Shown piece after piece: positions 36,401 to 46,641 of a DNA stretch of 64,000 nucleotides. Numbering within the stretch: the first letter of the stretch is position 1; each line of letters starts with the position of its first letter. Where the stretch lies: positions 186,001-250,000 of the forward strand of contig OZ025682.1 of assembly GCA_964019335.1 (NCBI GenBank), given 5' to 3'. The notes beneath the pieces were generated by a model. It ran no database searches and was not told the origin of the DNA. It worked only from the letters and a program-made list of their open reading frames with translations. The position numbers and the translations under genes were made by a program. Source of the DNA: Diplonema japonicum (lineage: Eukaryota > Euglenozoa > Diplonemea > Diplonemida > Diplonemidae).

Positions 36401-37814
36401 ATTGTTTCATTTCTTTTTTTTTTTTTTTTTGTAGTTGTAGCAGTGGGATTTAAAAAGAAAAAAATACAATTTATTGTTATCAAAGAGAAAAAAATAAAAA
36501 AATAAAAAAAAAGTGGGAGAAGGAAGAAGAGGAAGAAAAAAAAAAAAGGAAAAGAAAAAAAGAAAAAAAAACGGGATCTATTCCTGCCGTTGCTCCCACG
36601 TAGCAGAGTGGATCCTGTGTTTTTTTTTTTTTGTTTTTTTTGTTATTCTCTTTTTTTTGTTTTTTTTTATTCACCCATCCTTACGTACCCTCACCCGCTC
36701 TTTTTCTGATACAAGTTGTGCAGTCAGTCTTCTTCCTCCTCCCAAAGGCCCTCCTCATCCATTACCTTCGACTTGAAAAAAAAAAAAAAAAAACGATCCT
36801 CCCTTTCCTTTATTTTTGTTGAGAAGTCCCCCTCCCCCCGCTTTTTGACAATTATTGGTAACTGCAAAAAAAGAAGAAAAAAATGAAGGTTTCAGGGGGG
36901 GGACAATGGAGAGGGTAAAAAAAAAAACCCCGGAGGGGGGGACGCACTCTCAGAGAAAGAAAAAAACAAAATATAGCCGCACAAAAAAGAAAAATAATAA
37001 TAATAATAATGAAAAAAAAAAGAAGGCCAGAAAAATTAATAGCTATTTACTGCCAACAAGTAATGACTTTACCGTTACCTCGAGGTTCCGCATTTTACCG
37101 TGGAGGGGGGAGGGAAATGCACCGCATTTTACCGGGGAGGGGGGAGGGAAATGCAACTTGCCGGTTTAATGAAATATATTTGTGTAGGATGCCAGCCCCT
37201 TCTCACTTTTCCCCTTTGTTTTTTGTTCTGGTTTCTTTTTTTTTTTCTTCCTCCCTTACTCCTTTTGATCTCAAGGAGGAACAATAGACCCCCCCAAAAA
37301 AAGCTATTTCCCTTTCCTCGCTGCCTCTGTGTTATTCCTTTTGTGTAAGACGAGAAGAAAAAAAAAAGAATCGAAAAGAGAAGAGAAGAGAAAAAAAAAA
37401 CACAGGGTGTGAGGAAAGGAACGTCCTCTTTATTCTTGGTACCAATCTTATTTTAAAAAAAAAAAATACCCCACCCCTCTTTATTTTTACTACATTCAAA
37501 AAAAAAAAAACAAAATGAGGAGGGAAGTTAAAAGAAGAGGAAAAAAAAAAAGAAAAAAAAAAGAAGAAGAAACGGCTATTGGTGTTGTTTCTTGTTCTTC
37601 TTCTTTTTTTTTTTCTTTGTACACTGTTGCCCTCTGAATGCCGTTGGTAACCACACAAAGGGTAAATGGAGGAAGACAGGGTTGGACCGTGTTAAAGGAT
37701 ACCAACGTAAAAGCCGAGTAACTAACCTTTCACAATTCTAGCATGTTTTCTTGTAAGGTTTTACCCAGAAAAAGTGGTGGCGAGGGAAGGAGCAACCTCA
37801 CTTCTCTTAACCAG

Positions 37815-37855
<41 letters not shown>

Positions 37856-38231
37856 TTCCCACGTTGCGTTGACTTGGTCTGGCTGGTCTTTGGAAAAGCG
37901 GCATTTAATTACGTGGTACTATTTCAGGTAACATTTTTTTCTTTTTTTTTTTCGTGATGCGATTTACATTTTTTTTCTTCTTCTTTTCACTCCGCAAATA
38001 AATTGCAAACCCCGCACTGGCCTCAATGCCCCCTTTGGGGGGGAGGAAGATTGTAACGTAAGCAAAGGACGAATTCTTTTTTAAGAGGGGGGGGGGGGGG
38101 GGGGAAACTTAAAATCTTCAAAATTGTGGCAGTGCAAATATCAATTTTTACCAATCTAACTTCCTCTTTTTTTTTTTTCTTTTTTTTTTTATTCCCTTAC
38201 ATACACTCAGTTTTTTTCCTAAGAGCCGGGA

Positions 38232-38262
<31 letters not shown>

Positions 38263-38803
38263 AAAAGAGAAAAAGTCGGAGACGTGAAAAGTAGAAAGTC
38301 CACATTATTCTCCCTCCAGTCATTTCTCTCCCTTCTTTTTTTTTTTGTCGATTCCCATCTGTCACTCGCCCTTTTTTCGGCTCTTTCTCGGTTTTGCTCC
38401 CCCCCCCCCCCCCCCCAACTCTTTCTCTTTTTTCTTTCTCCATCCCTCACCAGTTATTTTATTTTTTCATATGTTTTAATGAAACCCATGCGCTGTTTTC
38501 GTTTTTTTTTTTCTCCTTCACCTACCACCTCCCCCCCGATTCTTCTTTTCTTGTGGCAAAAATATATACTTTTTTATCCCCTCCCATTCAGCAGTGGCAA
38601 AAGAAGGAGAAAAAAAAAAAGAAACAAAAAAAAATCACATTTTTAAAAAAAAGAATGTAAAAGAAAATACTGGTGCAGGGGGGGGGGGGGGGGGGGATTC
38701 TGAGAAAATTTATTTTATTTCTCTTTCCCCTTCGTTTATTTGTACAACAAAAAAAAACCCAAAAAAAAAAAGGGTGGGTGGTAGAAAAAAAAAATAATAA
38801 TAA
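36362..38803. other. Largest gene-free gap (2.4 kb), homopolymers and small repeats
   Basis: It holds T(36) at about 36366-36399, A tracts, a G run at about 38084-38104, a C run at about 38399-38416 and a second G run at about 38680-38697. It also has two G-rich hairpin units (37090-37154). A stretch around 37630-37800 is of normal complexity but codes for nothing I recognise. No RNA gene is recognised. Confidence 0.65.
37090..37154. repeat. Two 31-bp G-rich hairpin units in tandem
   Basis: Units at 37090-37120 and 37124-37154. Each starts GCATTTTACCG and ends AGGGAAATGC, so the ends are inverted repeats (GCATTT/AAATGC) around a GGAGGGGGGAGGG core. Confidence 0.85.
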
Positions 38804-41800
38804 ATGGGTGAAAGCGAATCAAGCAGCAACGACGAAGAGAAACCAGATGATAGACTGCAAGCTACCCTGCCAAGAACCCATCTCAAAAGGCGTCTGTTGA
38901 AGATGAAAGGCACAAAACCCCCGGTGGAGGTGGACATACACAAATCTCTCAAGGCCGCATACCCTTTAGAATCTGTATATATTTTCCAAATAGTAGACAG
39001 GCTAAAATCGGAGAGGGGGAGAAGAGAAGAGGCCGTTTGGGCAGTCACACCTGGCTTTAACATGATAGGGAAATTAAACGGAAAGGTCGAACACACTGGA
39101 AAAATATCAGACATAACCTTGGTGGGGGTGCAGAGCGTGTTCCACGGAAAGGAAGAATCGAAACTCATATTAATTCAATTCGCTCAGCACACAGCAGACA
39201 CCACATTAATCCTCCATCTTAAGCCCCACCGTCGCAATCATCCTGTTGTCCCGGCTGATGACTTGATAGGGGTGTTGGCTTCTATTTTTCACGCAACTAC
39301 CGGAAACCTGTTATCTGTAGAACACATCCCCCCCAATGTTGATATATTCGCTGAAGAATCTGTCTACGGCCCGTTTCGACCCACTGAAAGAACGATGAGT
39401 GCGTCGGAAAAAACCGTGAGAAAAAAAAACGTTTCTTCTTTGAAACCGCTTCAAACAGAGGATTCGTTCCCGCAGTACCGTGGAACGAAGGACCCCACCG
39501 ACCAAAGCTACATTTCAGTTTTGCTTCCATCTCCTTTAGGCCGCTCCGCTACCACCACAGCGGTAACGACGAACTGGTACAACCATGACCCGCCCTCCTT
39601 CCCCAAAGGGTGTTTAACAAAAGTCCGCACCACTGTCAAAAACTCTCCGTGGAGGGTCGGTGAGGTCGTGGGAACAGCGGCAGATGGGTCACCGATCATC
39701 AGAGTGGGCAAGGAAAAACCCCTCATCTACCCTATATATGAACGAATACAACCAAACTCAATCTACATGGCCGTTAGACAAACCTACGCCACTGCCAACC
39801 CAGGCGACCTACAACAACCAGGAGATCTTGTTGTAGAACAAAACAGACGAGCACGGATTGTAACCTTAGAAGATGTCTCCAAGGACACGTGGGGAATGCT
39901 CGATACGGGGAGCTGGGTTCCCATCACTCTGTCTAACACCGATGTCATGCTGCCGTGCATGCTTGGCGATGAGGAATCGATACCTCCGTTGGAGGTGAAG
40001 TCGATTTTAGGATTGAACCCAGGGGCCTTTGGGAACCCCGAGGTGGACGACGCTGATCTTGAAGGAAGTGTCGACCGTGCTGTTAAAGGCGCGGTCGAGG
40101 AAAAACCGAGGATAAAGGTGTTCCTTCGAATCCGTCCTGTTCTGGACGAAAAGGAACAGGCCGCCGATAAGGCCGTCACGCTGCTGGACGCGAACACGGT
40201 GGCGTGCAGGAACCAGAGCTTCGAGTTCGATGAGATCTTCACGCAGAAAACGTACCAAAACGAGATGCTGAGAAGGATCTTACCGCAACCCCTTCGCACC
40301 GTCCTCTCCGGGCACAACGCCAGCATACTAGCATACGGTACGTCAGGCAGTGGGAAGACCTACTCGATGTTCGGCGGCGGGGACACTCCTGGCATCGTCC
40401 AGTGCGCCATGTCAGAGATCGTCACGGCGATCTGTGAACAAGACACCGCGTTCACACTGAGAATATCATTCTACGAACTGTACGCGGAGAAGGTCAAAGA
40501 CCTACTTGGTGTCGCTCTGGCCGACACCGAGAAGCAGCGGTTACGGGAAGACACTTTTAAACGGAGAAGGGTACGCACGCACCCCGTCACGGGGCCTTAC
40601 ATTGAGAACATGACGCAAGTGGACGTCATGCGTGAGGACATCCCCATGATCCTCGACAAGGCGAAGGCCATCAGGGCAACGTCTGCAACGCATGGCAACC
40701 CAACGTCAAGCAGGTCCCATGGTATCGTGACCATCTCTGTAGTTAGGAACGACAACAGGCACGCGACCCCCAACATGCTCGCGTCCACTCTCACTATTGT
40801 AGACCTCGCTGGTTCTGAACGTGCCCGACGCTATCGTGATGACAACATGACTGAAGCGAGAAGTATCAACCTCAGTTTGACGGTTCTCCGAAAGGTTATC
40901 GACACTTTGCTCCGTCCGTCGCAGCAAGGCGGCCCCCCGTACCGCGAGTCGCTGTTGACCTTTTTACTGTCCGAATCGCTCGGCGGAAACTCATTCACCA
41001 CACTCCTCGCCACCGTCTCGCCATGCCTCCAGTCCGCCGACGACACGATGGCCACGCTGCGCTACGCATCCCGCGCACGTGGGATCGTCAACAACGTCAG
41101 GTCCAACACGGTCCCTGCAGTGCTTGAAACCCTTGCCATCGCATCCCCTCAGGCGGCCCGCGGCCTTTCCATGCAAAACCAGGTCGTCACCGACGTACTG
41201 GGGAAGATAAGCCACTACAACGTGCAACAGGAAGAAGGTGTTGAGGAGTTGTGGAAAGCCATTGTCAACAGCAAAGCAAGTGGTCCGAAGGTTCTCGGAA
41301 CCATCTTGGAGGAGGTCCGCGTCAAGGAACGTGCGGCTGTCATGAAGGAGACCGTCGTCCCGGTGCCGAGGTTGTCTCCAACACCGCCTTCAGGGGAGGA
41401 TGAACGGTTGTCTCCCACACCACCATCCGCCTCCAGTGATGAAGAGGACAAGGATGAACTGTTTGCTTCACCGTCATGTTCTCCGTCGCCTGTAGCCGCT
41501 ACACCTGCAATGCAGCAAGAAGATGAAATCCTGAAGAAATTAGCAAGGGCACTAGCATCTTCCGCCGCAAGGATGTTGTCTCCTTCTGTGGAGCGGTCTG
41601 CTGAGAAGCTGCCGCCTGTTCATCGGCAGCATGATAAGTACGACTTCCTGCCCATTCCAAGCACCATGCTGGCGAGGGACATGGTTCTCCCTGCGGCTTC
41701 ACCCCCTGCAGCCACACCTGTGAAGCGGAAGATGTACACCAGCGAAGCGATTACCCCAATGACGGGCGCCAGCAAGGGACTAAGAACACCGAATAGTATG

Positions 41801-42295
41801 CGGTACGAGAAGAGCATACGTGTCAGCAGAGATATTCTTGATGAGGATGAAGAGGGAGAAGAGCTATCTAAAGAGCCTATGCCGGTGCCTGTACCTCCGT
41901 GGACGCCTGTCAGGTCAAAAACACACGAAGTTCAGGAAGCGTCCCCTGAACTCGAATTCATCGCAACTCCCCCAAAGAGCCCGGTCTTTGTTGACCCTCC
42001 TACGCCTCCTGGATACGGCCTGACCCCTCCTCGTGGACAGTCGTCGCCCTTGAACGAGGTCTCGCCGCTCACAACCCCGTCAAAGTCCCCCATCGTGTGC
42101 ACCCTTCCCACTCCTCCCAGGTCGACGAAGGTAATTTCTATCAACCCTGCTGAGGTGCCTCTGATGCGGCCTTCTCTCTTTCAAGGCATTTCGTACACAG
42201 CGCTACCTGTTCAGAAGCGGGGCGAGGTCTGGAACCCACCGATGACGAAGGACCTGCAGCACCGTATGTACGCACCGCTTGAACGGTTCGTGTAG
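38804..42295 (+). CDS. Kinesin with central motor domain
   Basis: A 1163-residue microtubule motor. The motor lies in the middle (about 437-763): RIKVFLRIRP start, P-loop GTSGSGKT (512-519), switch I NPTSSRSH (632-639) and switch II DLAGSE (667-672). The P-loop has TS where most kinesins have QT. About 435 residues precede the motor, with small beta-rich stretches (WRVGEVVGTAADGSPIIRVG) that could be SH3-like. About 400 follow, mostly disordered and full of SP/TP sites (TPPSG, TPPKSP, TPPRST), typical of cyclin-dependent kinase regulation. No long coiled coil is obvious, so dimerisation is uncertain. The subfamily is not clear: a central motor suggests kinesin-13, but the signatures are not typical. 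The leader is aataataataaATG. Confidence 0.92.
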   Translation: MGESESSSNDEEKPDDRLQATLPRTHLKRRLLKMKGTKPPVEVDIHKSLKAAYPLESVYIFQIVDRLKSERGRREEAVWAVTPGFNMIGKLNGKVEHTGKISDITLVGVQSVFHGKEESKLILIQFAQHTADTTLILHLKPHRRNHPVVPADDLIGVLASIFHATTGNLLSVEHIPPNVDIFAEESVYGPFRPTERTMSASEKTVRKKNVSSLKPLQTEDSFPQYRGTKDPTDQSYISVLLPSPLGRSATTTAVTTNWYNHDPPSFPKGCLTKVRTTVKNSPWRVGEVVGTAADGSPIIRVGKEKPLIYPIYERIQPNSIYMAVRQTYATANPGDLQQPGDLVVEQNRRARIVTLEDVSKDTWGMLDTGSWVPITLSNTDVMLPCMLGDEESIPPLEVKSILGLNPGAFGNPEVDDADLEGSVDRAVKGAVEEKPRIKVFLRIRPVLDEKEQAADKAVTLLDANTVACRNQSFEFDEIFTQKTYQNEMLRRILPQPLRTVLSGHNASILAYGTSGSGKTYSMFGGGDTPGIVQCAMSEIVTAICEQDTAFTLRISFYELYAEKVKDLLGVALADTEKQRLREDTFKRRRVRTHPVTGPYIENMTQVDVMREDIPMILDKAKAIRATSATHGNPTSSRSHGIVTISVVRNDNRHATPNMLASTLTIVDLAGSERARRYRDDNMTEARSINLSLTVLRKVIDTLLRPSQQGGPPYRESLLTFLLSESLGGNSFTTLLATVSPCLQSADDTMATLRYASRARGIVNNVRSNTVPAVLETLAIASPQAARGLSMQNQVVTDVLGKISHYNVQQEEGVEELWKAIVNSKASGPKVLGTILEEVRVKERAAVMKETVVPVPRLSPTPPSGEDERLSPTPPSASSDEEDKDELFASPSCSPSPVAATPAMQQEDEILKKLARALASSAARMLSPSVERSAEKLPPVHRQHDKYDFLPIPSTMLARDMVLPAASPPAATPVKRKMYTSEAITPMTGASKGLRTPNSMRYEKSIRVSRDILDEDEEGEELSKEPMPVPVPPWTPVRSKTHEVQEASPELEFIATPPKSPVFVDPPTPPGYGLTPPRGQSSPLNEVSPLTTPSKSPIVCTLPTPPRSTKVISINPAEVPLMRPSLFQGISYTALPVQKRGEVWNPPMTKDLQHRMYAPLERFV

Positions 42296-42443
42296 ATATA
42301 TGTTAACTTATTTATTTCTCCCAATGTATGTTAGAACCCCCTTGTGTACGATGGGCACGAGGTGCTGTAGTATTTACATATTTCTAGTTGTGCTTCACAT
42401 CAGCTTCACTGCAGTGTAACAAACTTACAAAAACCAAATTAAA

Positions 42444-43745
42444 ATGCCTGCCTCCGGTATCCTGTACGGCCACCCCGTATCTCAGCCCTGCCGATCGGTG
42501 CAGTGGTACCTCGACTACAGCGGGAACACAACTGTTGAGAGGAAGGTGGTGGACATTATGGCTGGGGCGCACAAGCAGCCCGACTACGTAGCGAAGTTCC
42601 CTAACCACCAGGTCCCCGGGTTCGAGACAGAGGACGGGTTCTGCTTCGCAGAATCTAGCGCTATCTTGAAGCACGTGTCGCGTGATGATGAGAAGATCAA
42701 GCCGCAGACAGCGAAGGACGAAGCACGCCTGAACGAGTACTTCGGGCGCCACTACTCGCAGGTGCGGAAGTTCTCGACAGAGGTATTCTTCCACCACCTC
42801 CTGACGAAGGACGAGGAGAAGAAGCAGGCTGGGCTCGTCACCATCAAGCCGCAGCTGGAGTCTTACAACGAGAAGCTCGGGAAGCAGAAGTACATCCTTG
42901 GCGACAAGCTCACCCTTGCGGACTTCCTGTTCGCCCCTGAGGTGGACCAGATGGAGGTTGTTGGGAAGGAGGTCCTGGCCCCTTACCAGAACATCCTGAA
43001 GTACCTTGAACGCCTCACCTCAGACGTCAAGGGTTACAAGGAGTGCATCGGGGGCATGAGGTCCGCACTTGGCTTGAACAAAACAGCACCTGCCCTCAAA
43101 CTTGTGTACTTCGAGCTCCCCGGACGTGCGGAACCTGCGCGACTCGCGTTCGCTGTGGGGGGTGTCGCCTTCGAGGACAAGAGGGTGTCTGGGGAGGAGT
43201 GGGGGATGAAGATCAAGCCGACTGTGGGACCGAAGCAGCTTCCGCTTCTGGATGTGGACGGGGAGGTGATAGGGCAGAGCAACGCGATCATGCGCTACGC
43301 GGGGAGTGTGTCGTCGTTGGGGGGAAAGCAGCTGTACCCGAAGGAGGCAGGGGAGGCGCTGAAGGTGGACGAGTTCTGCGACATTGTGGGGGAGGTGTTC
43401 GGTCCGCTCGGGAAGACCTTCGCGATCGAGGACGAGACTGAGAGGAATACTACGCGGGCAGCGCTTGTGGCTGAGGGGGGCGACATCACGAAGTGGCTCG
43501 TCTTCATCGACTCCCTCCTCGCGAAGTCCTCCGGGTTCGCTGTCGGGGACTCCCTCACCATGGCAGACATCTGCATCTTCACCGGGCTGCAGCCCCTGAA
43601 GTCCGGCTTGATCGACGGGTTCCCCAAAGACTGCCTCGACAACTACTCCCACATCACGAAGCACGCACAGATGATCGCGAACATCCCTCAGGTGAAGGCA
43701 TACTACAAGGATGCAACAGGGATCCATGCCGTCTACAAGGCATGA
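42444..43745 (+). CDS. Fused theta-sigma glutathione S-transferase
   Basis: A 433-residue single-frame fusion of the two GST types that are separate genes in the 2.7-21.6 kb array. Residues 1 to about 209 are theta-type (SQPCRSV with S13, VPGF, FAESSAIL). A short linker LGLNKTA follows. From P216 it is sigma-type, with Y222 as the catalytic tyrosine in LKLVYFELPGRAEP. The sigma half has lost its initiator methionine and differs from the array form in ETERNTTRAAL, a shorter serine run (AKSSGF) and GLIDGFPKDC. Both active sites appear intact. The order is theta then sigma, opposite to the nearest-neighbour order in the array. There is no stop or frameshift at the join, so the fusion looks functional. 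Confidence 0.9.
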   Translation: MPASGILYGHPVSQPCRSVQWYLDYSGNTTVERKVVDIMAGAHKQPDYVAKFPNHQVPGFETEDGFCFAESSAILKHVSRDDEKIKPQTAKDEARLNEYFGRHYSQVRKFSTEVFFHHLLTKDEEKKQAGLVTIKPQLESYNEKLGKQKYILGDKLTLADFLFAPEVDQMEVVGKEVLAPYQNILKYLERLTSDVKGYKECIGGMRSALGLNKTAPALKLVYFELPGRAEPARLAFAVGGVAFEDKRVSGEEWGMKIKPTVGPKQLPLLDVDGEVIGQSNAIMRYAGSVSSLGGKQLYPKEAGEALKVDEFCDIVGEVFGPLGKTFAIEDETERNTTRAALVAEGGDITKWLVFIDSLLAKSSGFAVGDSLTMADICIFTGLQPLKSGLIDGFPKDCLDNYSHITKHAQMIANIPQVKAYYKDATGIHAVYKA

Positions 43746-44241
43746 TCGACAAGGTGACAGTAGCATGAATACATAGATAAAAACAGGCAAGAAAAAGGCA
43801 CTGTAATGGAGTCACAAAAGGCTTCTTTCCTGTTGCTCAAAATTGTCTTGTTGAGATATCTTTGAACTACGAGCTCTAGCCACCTTTTTTTTATACATTC
43901 TTTCTTTCTTGGCCGCTTCCGATATTATCTTTCTTTTTGACAGAAGGCGTCCCGACGAGGACGCCCTGGTAGAGCCAAGTTGTAAGAACCTTATTTTCTT
44001 TTTCTTCCTTTCCATGTTCTCATTGGTTTATTTTGTGATCATAAAAATTAAAAGAAGCGCACTACAGGACGCAGCTACAGCCTGAGGGTCTTCTGGTGGT
44101 CTGGCCTCCTAGCTGGCGAGCGTGCAAAGTCTGAGAAACAGACTCGTTGATGCTCGAGGGATGGGACAGGGTTGCCAACTGTGCTGCGGAACCATGAACT
44201 ACCACCACAAAGGGAGAAGAAGAAAAAAAAACTAAATTAAA
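43746..44241. other. Intergenic after fused GST
   Basis: The 3' flank resembles that of the array sigma GST (GTCACAAAAGGCTTC at about 43811). A perfect 7-bp GC hairpin follows at 43946-43965, then the conserved theta leader. No gene is seen. Confidence 0.6.
43946..43965. other. Strong GC hairpin GGCGTCC-CGACGA-GGACGCC
   Basis: A seven-base perfect stem with a six-base loop in an AT-rich gap. The string GCGTCCCGACG recurs just after the next GST (about 44890), suggesting a shared 3'UTR structure among theta lineages. Confidence 0.6.
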
Positions 44242-44889
44242 ATGCCTGCTTCCGGTATCCTGTACGGCCACCCTGTGTCGCAGCCCGCGCGGTCGGTGCA
44301 GTGGTACCTCGACTACAGCGGGAACACAACTGTTGAGAGGAAGGTGGTGGACCTGATGGTTGGGGCGCACATGGAGCCCGACTACGTAGCGAAGTTCCCC
44401 AACCACCAGGTCCCCGGGTTCGAGATGGAGGACGGGTTCTGCTTTGCGGAGTCATTGGCGATCTTGAAGCACGTGTCTGCAGGGGACGAGACGATGCAGC
44501 CGCAGACGGCGAAGGAAGAAGCGATCCTGAACGAGTACCTCGGGCGCCACTACTCGCAGGTACGGAAGTTCTCATCGGATGTGTTCATCTACTTCGTCTT
44601 AACAAAGGACGAGGAGAAGAAGCAGGCTGGGCTCGTCGCCATCAAGCCGCAGCTGGAGGCCTACAACGAGAAGCTCGGGAAGCAGAAGTACATCCTTGGC
44701 GACAACCTCACCCTTGCGGACTTCCTGTTCGCCCCTGAGGTGGACCAGATGGAGGCTGTTGGGAAGGACACCCTGGCCCCCTACCAGAACATTGTGAAGT
44801 ACCTTGAACGCCTCACCACCGACGTCAAGGGTTACAAGGAGTGCATCGGGGGTATGTGGACCGAACTTGAGAGGCTTAATTTGGTGTGA
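44242..44889 (+). CDS. Theta-type glutathione S-transferase, paralogue at 44 kb
   Basis: A 215-residue paralogue of the array theta GST with SQPARSV (S13), VPGF and FAESLAIL. Differences concentrate at residues 38-60 (VGAHMEPDYVAKFPNHQVPG) and at VFIYFVLTKDE, where others have FVHHLL or FQHIL. The C-terminus is MWTELERLNLV instead of MRSGLEEMLKMM. It is single-copy in the window. Confidence 0.88.
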   Translation: MPASGILYGHPVSQPARSVQWYLDYSGNTTVERKVVDLMVGAHMEPDYVAKFPNHQVPGFEMEDGFCFAESLAILKHVSAGDETMQPQTAKEEAILNEYLGRHYSQVRKFSSDVFIYFVLTKDEEKKQAGLVAIKPQLEAYNEKLGKQKYILGDNLTLADFLFAPEVDQMEAVGKDTLAPYQNIVKYLERLTTDVKGYKECIGGMWTELERLNLV

Positions 44890-45461
44890 TGCGTCCCGAC
44901 GGGGCCTCCATCTAAATATCTGTTTTTATGAAAATATCTTGTCCTTTGCTTATTTATATTCCACTACGGTGTACTATTTCTTATACAAAAAGAGCACTTG
45001 GCTCTCGAACAACCCATCGAACGAGTACTTATATTTCTTCTCTTCGACTTTAAGAAATAGAGTCAAGGTGACACCAGTGAATCGAGAGCGCGAAAACCGG
45101 ATGCTAGTTCCCTTCAGTCTGTTGTTTTTCGTTATTTACAAAGGGGCCCACACCTCGTTTTCGTTCGATCTCGTTCTTTAATTCTTGCAATAAAACTTCC
45201 TTTTTCATTCCTTTTAGCTTATGGCTACATTTTATCTCTCGCCTACCTTTTGCCATCTCATTGATGGTGTCCCTCCTGGAGTTGATGCTCTGCACAATTC
45301 CTCTTTTTTTCCCCCTTTTTATTCAGTGAATCTTATGCTCGGAATAAAAGCCTCTTTATTCATTCCTTTTGGAAATTCTGTCTCAAGAAGGCCTCATCCT
45401 GAGACCTGTGAGCCACCACCACAAAGGGAGAAAAAAGAAGGAAAAAAAAGTAAACATTAAA
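44890..45461. other. Intergenic between theta GST paralogues
   Basis: A diverged version of the other theta 3' flanks (a TTTACAAAGGGG...CCACACCTC block near 45136 matches 21760). The shared leader with TCTCAAGAAGGCCTC (about 45380, also about 4142) follows. No gene is seen. Confidence 0.6.
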
Positions 45462-46112
45462 ATGCCTGCCTCCGGTATCCTGTACGGCCACCCTGTGTCG
45501 CAGCCCTCGCGGTCGGTGCAGTGGTACCTCGACTACAGCGGGAACACAACTGTTGAGAGGAAGGTGGTGGACCTGATGGTTGGGGCGCACAAGCTTCCTG
45601 AGTACATCGGGAAGTTCCCCCACCACGAGATCCCAGGGTTCGAGATGGAGGACGGGTTCTGCTTTGCGGAGTCGATGGCGATCCTGAAGCACGTGTCTGC
45701 AGGGGACGAGACGATCAAGCCGCAGACAGCGAGGCAGGAAGCACGCCTGAACGAGTACTTCGGGCGCCACTACTCGCAGGTGCGGAAGTTCTCGACAGAT
45801 GTGTTCTTCCAACACATCCTGACGAAGAACGAGGAGAAGAAGCAGGCTGGGCTCGTCACCATCAAGCCGCAGCTGGAGGCCTACAACGAGAAGCTCGGGA
45901 AGCAGAAGTACATCCTTGGCGACAACCTCACCCTTGCGGACTTCCTGTTCGCCCCTGAGGTGGACCAGATGGAGGCTGTTGGGAAGGAGGTCCTGGCCCC
46001 CTACCAGAACATCCTGAAGTACCTTGAACGCCTCACCACCGACGTCAAGGGTTACAAGGAGTGCATCGGGGGCATGAGGTCCGGACTTGAGGAGATGCTT
46101 AAAATGATGTGA
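45462..46112 (+). CDS. Theta-type glutathione S-transferase, paralogue at 45 kb
   Basis: A 216-residue protein whose last half is nearly identical to the array theta GSTs (one V/A change near the end). Its first half differs in the 38-60 patch (VGAHKLPEYIGKFPHHEIPG) and at FFQHILTKNEE. S13, E70 and S71 are kept. Its downstream block is a duplicate of that after array copy 3. An in-frame ATG at 45369 would add 31 low-complexity residues and was not used. Confidence 0.88.
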   Translation: MPASGILYGHPVSQPSRSVQWYLDYSGNTTVERKVVDLMVGAHKLPEYIGKFPHHEIPGFEMEDGFCFAESMAILKHVSAGDETIKPQTARQEARLNEYFGRHYSQVRKFSTDVFFQHILTKNEEKKQAGLVTIKPQLEAYNEKLGKQKYILGDNLTLADFLFAPEVDQMEAVGKEVLAPYQNILKYLERLTTDVKGYKECIGGMRSGLEEMLKMM

Positions 46113-46641
46113 TGATGTGCGTTCCGTGACAGGGCCTCCATCGAACGAGTTGTCTATCTGTGTTTCTTCTTCTTCTCCCCTCTCCCCTCCCTGAGATAAA
46201 ATCGGGTGGTATTAGACACCTGTGAAAGGGCACAAAGAAAATATGTCTAGTTTCCCTCCTTATTTTTCCTTCAAAGATTGAATTGTCCTTTGCTCTTAAT
46301 TTACTTACAAAGGGGTCCACACCTCTATCCTGTGGATCCCACCTCATTTCGTTCGATTTCGTCCCCCTTTTTTTCCCTCTCATTCTTTTCTTACCTCAGT
46401 GAGCACTCTTGCACACTGAAACTTTATCGTTTGAAAAAACTACTTTTGGCTACATTTATCTCTCTTTGCCTTACCTTTTAGCCATCTCTTCGAAGGTGTC
46501 CCACTCCCTGGATTGATACCCTGCACGTTTTTATTCTGAATCTTGTTCTGAATAAAACCTCTTTTTTTCATTCATTTTAACTTCGATGAACCTCTTTTTA
46601 GCCCCCATTCAGGTTAATATCTTTCAAAAAAAAAAAAAAAA
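46113..46641. other. Intergenic before cysteine-rich gene 2
   Basis: Duplicate of 21571-22100 with one base length difference and a few substitutions, including the TTTTAGCCCCC motif near 46595. No gene is seen. Confidence 0.6.

Noticed and set aside
36855-37348. Several overlapping open frames in the 2.4-kb gap
   Set aside because: Low-complexity K/F translations, with no conserved motif on either strand.
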